From: DASWOJ01 sp964242415
GTDB lineage: Bacteria; Pseudomonadota; Alphaproteobacteria; Acetobacterales; Acetobacteraceae
Length of the DNA stretch: 7,073 nt
Direction of reading: 5' to 3'
NCBI GenBank assembly: GCA_964242415.1
Contig: CAXTAT010000064.1
Location: 1 to 7,073, forward strand
The position numbers and the translations under genes are program-made. The notes beneath the pieces were generated by a model. That model was not told the DNA's origin. It worked only from the letters and a program-made list of their open reading frames with translations, and searched no databases. Shown here piece by piece: positions 4,928 through 7,073 of this stretch (positions are counted from its first letter, which is position 1; each line of letters opens with the position of its first letter).

Positions 4928-5800
4928 ATGTTGGAGTGGGACGACCTGCGCCTCCTGCTGGCCATCGCACGGCACGGCAGCCTGACCGCCGCCGCGCGGG
5001 TGCTGGGCGTGACGCAGCCCACCATGGGGCGCCGGGTGGAGCAGTTGGAGAGCCGGCTGGCTACGCAGCTGTTCGAGCGCACCGGGACCGGCATGGCACT
5101 GAACGCCCTGAGCAGGTCGCTGCTGCCCTTGGCCGAGGCCATGGAGCAGACGGCGCAAGCGGCGGAGCGGCGCATCGCGGCGCGGGACACCGGGCTGGAC
5201 GGCACGGTCCGCATCACGACGCTGGAGTGGACGGGCCACCACATGCTGGCCCCGGTCCTGGCCCGGTTCTGCCGCCTGCATCCCCGCGTGACGGTCGAGC
5301 TGACCACCGCCGACCGCGTGCTCAGCCTGACCCGACGCGAGACGGACATCGCGCTGCGCCCGGTCCGGTTCGATCAGGAAGGGCTGGTGCAGCGGCGGAT
5401 CGGCGCCATGCCGCGCGGCCTGTACGCCAGCGCCGCCTACTTGGCTGAGCACGGCGAGCCCGACTATGCCGCCGGCTGCCCCGGCCATGTGCTGATCACC
5501 CTGCCGAGTTCGCTGTTCGCCCTGCCACAGGCGAATTGGCTGTGGGACATCCTGGCGCCCCGGGCGCATGTCGCGCTGCAAAGCAACAGCCTGGACGTCC
5601 AGGCGGCGGCTGCGCTGGCCGGCGCCGGGCTGGTCCTGCTGCCACGCTCGATGGGCGACGCCCTGCCAGGCCTGCGCCGGCTCGACCCGCCCCAGGCGCC
5701 GCCCGACCGGGAGTTGTGGCTCGGCTTCCACGAGGATATGGGACACACGCCCCGGATACGCGCGCTGGTGGACTATATCGGCGCGGAGATGCGGCCCTGA
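4928..5800 (+). CDS. LysR-family transcriptional regulator
   Basis: The product has 290 residues, a normal length for the family. The N-terminal winged helix-turn-helix (about 3-62) is textbook: DDLRLLLAIARHGSLTAAAR, VLGVTQPTMGRRVEQLE, LATQLFERTGTGMALN. The linker helix is at about 63-90, and the effector-binding domain runs from DGTVRITTLE (91) to the end, including the ETDIALR strand and AGAGLVLLPR. ATG 4928 is chosen because family members start just before the EWDDLR-type segment. An ATG four codons earlier (4916) is also possible and lies inside the CATGCG/CGCATG palindrome. The gene is divergent from the small secreted protein gene and convergent with the hydrolase gene, 18 bases apart. 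The effector cannot be told from sequence. Confidence 0.93.
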   Translation: MLEWDDLRLLLAIARHGSLTAAARVLGVTQPTMGRRVEQLESRLATQLFERTGTGMALNALSRSLLPLAEAMEQTAQAAERRIAARDTGLDGTVRITTLEWTGHHMLAPVLARFCRLHPRVTVELTTADRVLSLTRRETDIALRPVRFDQEGLVQRRIGAMPRGLYASAAYLAEHGEPDYAAGCPGHVLITLPSSLFALPQANWLWDILAPRAHVALQSNSLDVQAAAALAGAGLVLLPRSMGDALPGLRRLDPPQAPPDRELWLGFHEDMGHTPRIRALVDYIGAEMRP

Positions 5801-5813
5801 CCCACGGCCGCGT

Positions 5814-5827
5814 GCCGGTCAGCCGGC
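5814..5827. terminator. GC-rich hairpin between convergent lysR and hydrolase genes
   Basis: GCCGG-TCAG-CCGGC forms a 5-bp stem starting 14 bases after the lysR stop and overlapping the hydrolase stop codon (5819-5821). It could slow transcription from both sides. No T tract follows on either strand, so it is a weak call. Confidence 0.25.
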
Positions 5828-6853
5828 CGCAGCTGGCGCATCGGGCATGGCCAGGAATGCCTGCACGACGTGGTGAAACGCCTTGTAGCCCCGGCTGAGC
5901 GTGACCGCATGCGCCGCGCCGGCGACGATGGAAAGCTGCCGGTCGCCGTTCGGCAGCCTGCCGAAGAAGTCCTGCAGGTCCTCCAGCGTCGAGATGCCGT
6001 CATACTCGCCCTTGATCAGCAGCACCGGGCAGGTCACCCGGGCGGGATCGACGACCGGCAGGTGGGCGGTCATGTCGAGGTAGGTGCCAGTGGGGACGGT
6101 GTCGCCATTCACGATCTCCTTCTCCACGAAGGCGCGGGCGACGGCGGGGTCGGTGGTGCCCGGGTGGTCGCGGGTGAAGATGCTCTCCAGCATCGCGCGG
6201 TCGCGGGGACGGCGGTTGTGGGTGCGGTAGAACTCCACCTGCTCGGCCCGCTTGCCCAGCGTCGGGGAGCCGGCGCCGGTGTAGGTGAACGCCTCCAGCA
6301 CCAGGCGGCCCATGCGTTCGGGCCGCGCCATGGCGAAGGCGCCGGCCCGCAGCGCACCGGAGGACTCGCCCAGCATGTGCATCCGCGGCTGCCCGGTTTC
6401 CTGCATGATTAGGTCGGTGGCGGCCTGCAGGTCGGCGACGCCGCTGGCGATGTCGGAGTTGCCGTCAGTGCGGGTGGAGGCGCCGTAACCTTCATGGTCC
6501 AGCGTCCAGACGTCGTAGCCGGCGCGGGCGAACACGTTCATCATGGAGTGGTCGTCGTAGCCGGGCACGGTGAGGTCGAAGCTGGCCAGTGCCGCCGGGG
6601 ACGAGCCGTGCACCAGCAGCAGCACCGGCAATGGCGCCTGGCCCGGCGCGGGGACGCTGTTTCGCCTGCGATACATCGCCAGGCGGATGTCCTGGCCGTC
6701 GCGCTGCTTGCTGGCCCAATAGGTAGCGGACCATAGGCCGGCGGGTGCTGGCGGCGCCGGCAGGTCCGCCGCGCCGCCGGAGGCCAGGGCTGCGCCGGCC
6801 AGCAACGCGGCGTTCAGCAGCGTGCGCCGTGAGGGGTGCGTTTCGGTTGGCAT
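5819..6853 (-). CDS. Tat-exported alpha/beta hydrolase (serine hydrolase)
   Basis: The product has 344 residues. The N-terminus carries a twin-arginine signal, SRRTLLNAALLAG at 8-20 followed by a small-residue stretch, so the enzyme is probably folded before export to the periplasm. The alpha/beta hydrolase core is complete: oxyanion motif VHGSS (81-85), DHEGYGAST (119-127), nucleophile elbow GESSG with Ser164, acid Asp285 in KGEYDG, and His315 in AAHAV. Residues about 190-262 form a lid-like insertion. This could be an esterase, lactonase or C-C bond hydrolase; the substrate is not readable. ATG at 6851-6853 has AAAGGA nine bases upstream. The gene stands alone, convergent with lysR, and a promoter candidate lies about 110 bases upstream. 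Confidence 0.9.
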   Translation of the reverse strand: MPTETHPSRRTLLNAALLAGAALASGGAADLPAPPAPAGLWSATYWASKQRDGQDIRLAMYRRRNSVPAPGQAPLPVLLLVHGSSPAALASFDLTVPGYDDHSMMNVFARAGYDVWTLDHEGYGASTRTDGNSDIASGVADLQAATDLIMQETGQPRMHMLGESSGALRAGAFAMARPERMGRLVLEAFTYTGAGSPTLGKRAEQVEFYRTHNRRPRDRAMLESIFTRDHPGTTDPAVARAFVEKEIVNGDTVPTGTYLDMTAHLPVVDPARVTCPVLLIKGEYDGISTLEDLQDFFGRLPNGDRQLSIVAGAAHAVTLSRGYKAFHHVVQAFLAMPDAPAAAG

Positions 6854-6964
6854 GATGTCGCGTCCTTTGCCGGGCTAGTCGCGCCCTGTTTCGGGTTCCG
6901 GTCTCCGCTTGCGTCTTGGCCGGGCTTGTCCCACTGGCAGGATTTTCGCTGCTCAGCGGCAGCA

Positions 6965-6994
6965 ATTCTAGGCTGGCCTTGACGCGGGTGTCAT
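6965..6994 (-). promoter_or_regulatory. Candidate sigma70-type promoter of the hydrolase gene
   Basis: On the minus strand ATGACA (6989-6994) and TAGAAT (6965-6970) are separated by 18 bases. Each differs from the consensus hexamer by one base. Transcription would start near 6958 and leave a leader of about 105 bases. A GCTGC/GCAGC inverted repeat (6948-6963) covers the expected start point and could be an operator. Confidence 0.4.
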
Positions 6995-7073
6995 CTGCTG
7001 ACCTGAGCAGGCTTGTGCTGACCATCCCCTGTTATGGTGGACATCTCGTGTAAGCTCCTGTGGGGGCACCTCC
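6995..7073. other. Right-edge noncoding stretch with a short direct repeat
   Basis: No gene can be supported here. TGCTGACC occurs twice, at 6996-7003 and 7016-7023, exactly 20 bases apart, upstream of the candidate hydrolase promoter. This suits two regulator half-sites on one face of the helix, but may be chance. The last 50 bases could belong to the next gene's leader or another element outside the window. Confidence 0.25.

Noticed and set aside
4777..5349. Upstream extension of the small secreted protein frame, antisense to lysR
   Set aside because: The AGGAG site and signal peptide place the start at 4776. The extension only mirrors the lysR coding sequence.
4489..5448. Plus-strand open frame of 319 codons overlapping the secreted protein gene and lysR
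   Set aside because: Its second half is lysR read in the wrong frame (Arg/Gly/Ala-rich), and its first half is antisense to the signal-peptide gene.
6492..7025. Minus-strand open frame of 177 codons starting upstream of the hydrolase gene
   Set aside because: Most of it is the hydrolase gene in another frame. The upstream 50 codons have no recognisable motif, and the candidate promoter lies inside them.

Overview
The window is GC-rich, accessory-looking DNA, probably from an alphaproteobacterium of the Acetobacteraceae (Roseomonas-like) or a close relative. The taxon is an inference. It rests on the high GC, the style of the ExeA-like and ScpA-like proteins and the IS903-group transposases, and was not checked by a search. 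Roughly a quarter of the window is gene wreckage: two transposase pseudogenes and a broken scpA remnant.

Layout from left to right. Positions 1-1244 hold two related, decayed IS5-family (IS903-group-like) elements on the minus strand. The left one ends at about 728, exactly where the coding remnant of the right one stops, so the left copy appears to have inserted into the right copy. The right copy ends at about 1244, ten bases after the stop codon of the next gene. Positions 1255-2983 hold a two-gene minus-strand unit. The upstream gene encodes a small lipoprotein. The downstream gene encodes a membrane-anchored, ExeA/GspA-like P-loop protein whose nucleotide-binding motifs look degenerate and which carries a long Pro/Ala-rich linker and a periplasmic C-terminal domain. 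Divergent from it, 3192-3701 encodes a secreted protein with a hydrophilic repeat and a C-terminal cyanovirin-N homology (CVNH) domain.

Positions about 3768-4320 (minus) hold the C-terminal part of a segregation and condensation protein A (ScpA) with a frameshift in a homopolymer run and no N-terminal half. Next come a small secreted protein of unknown function (4486-4776, minus) and a divergently transcribed LysR-family regulator (4928-5800, plus), separated by about 150 bases rich in ATGC/GCAT inverted repeats. Last is a Tat-type exported alpha/beta hydrolase (5819-6853, minus), convergent with the lysR gene and preceded by a plausible sigma70 promoter.

Functionally, most intact products are exported or envelope-located: lipoprotein, membrane pseudo-ATPase, CVNH protein, small secreted protein and hydrolase. 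The lipoprotein/pseudo-ATPase pair is the best candidate for an undescribed envelope module. The LysR protein may control the divergent small secreted protein gene, or less directly the hydrolase gene. No CRISPR array, tRNA, rRNA or phage structural gene is visible.
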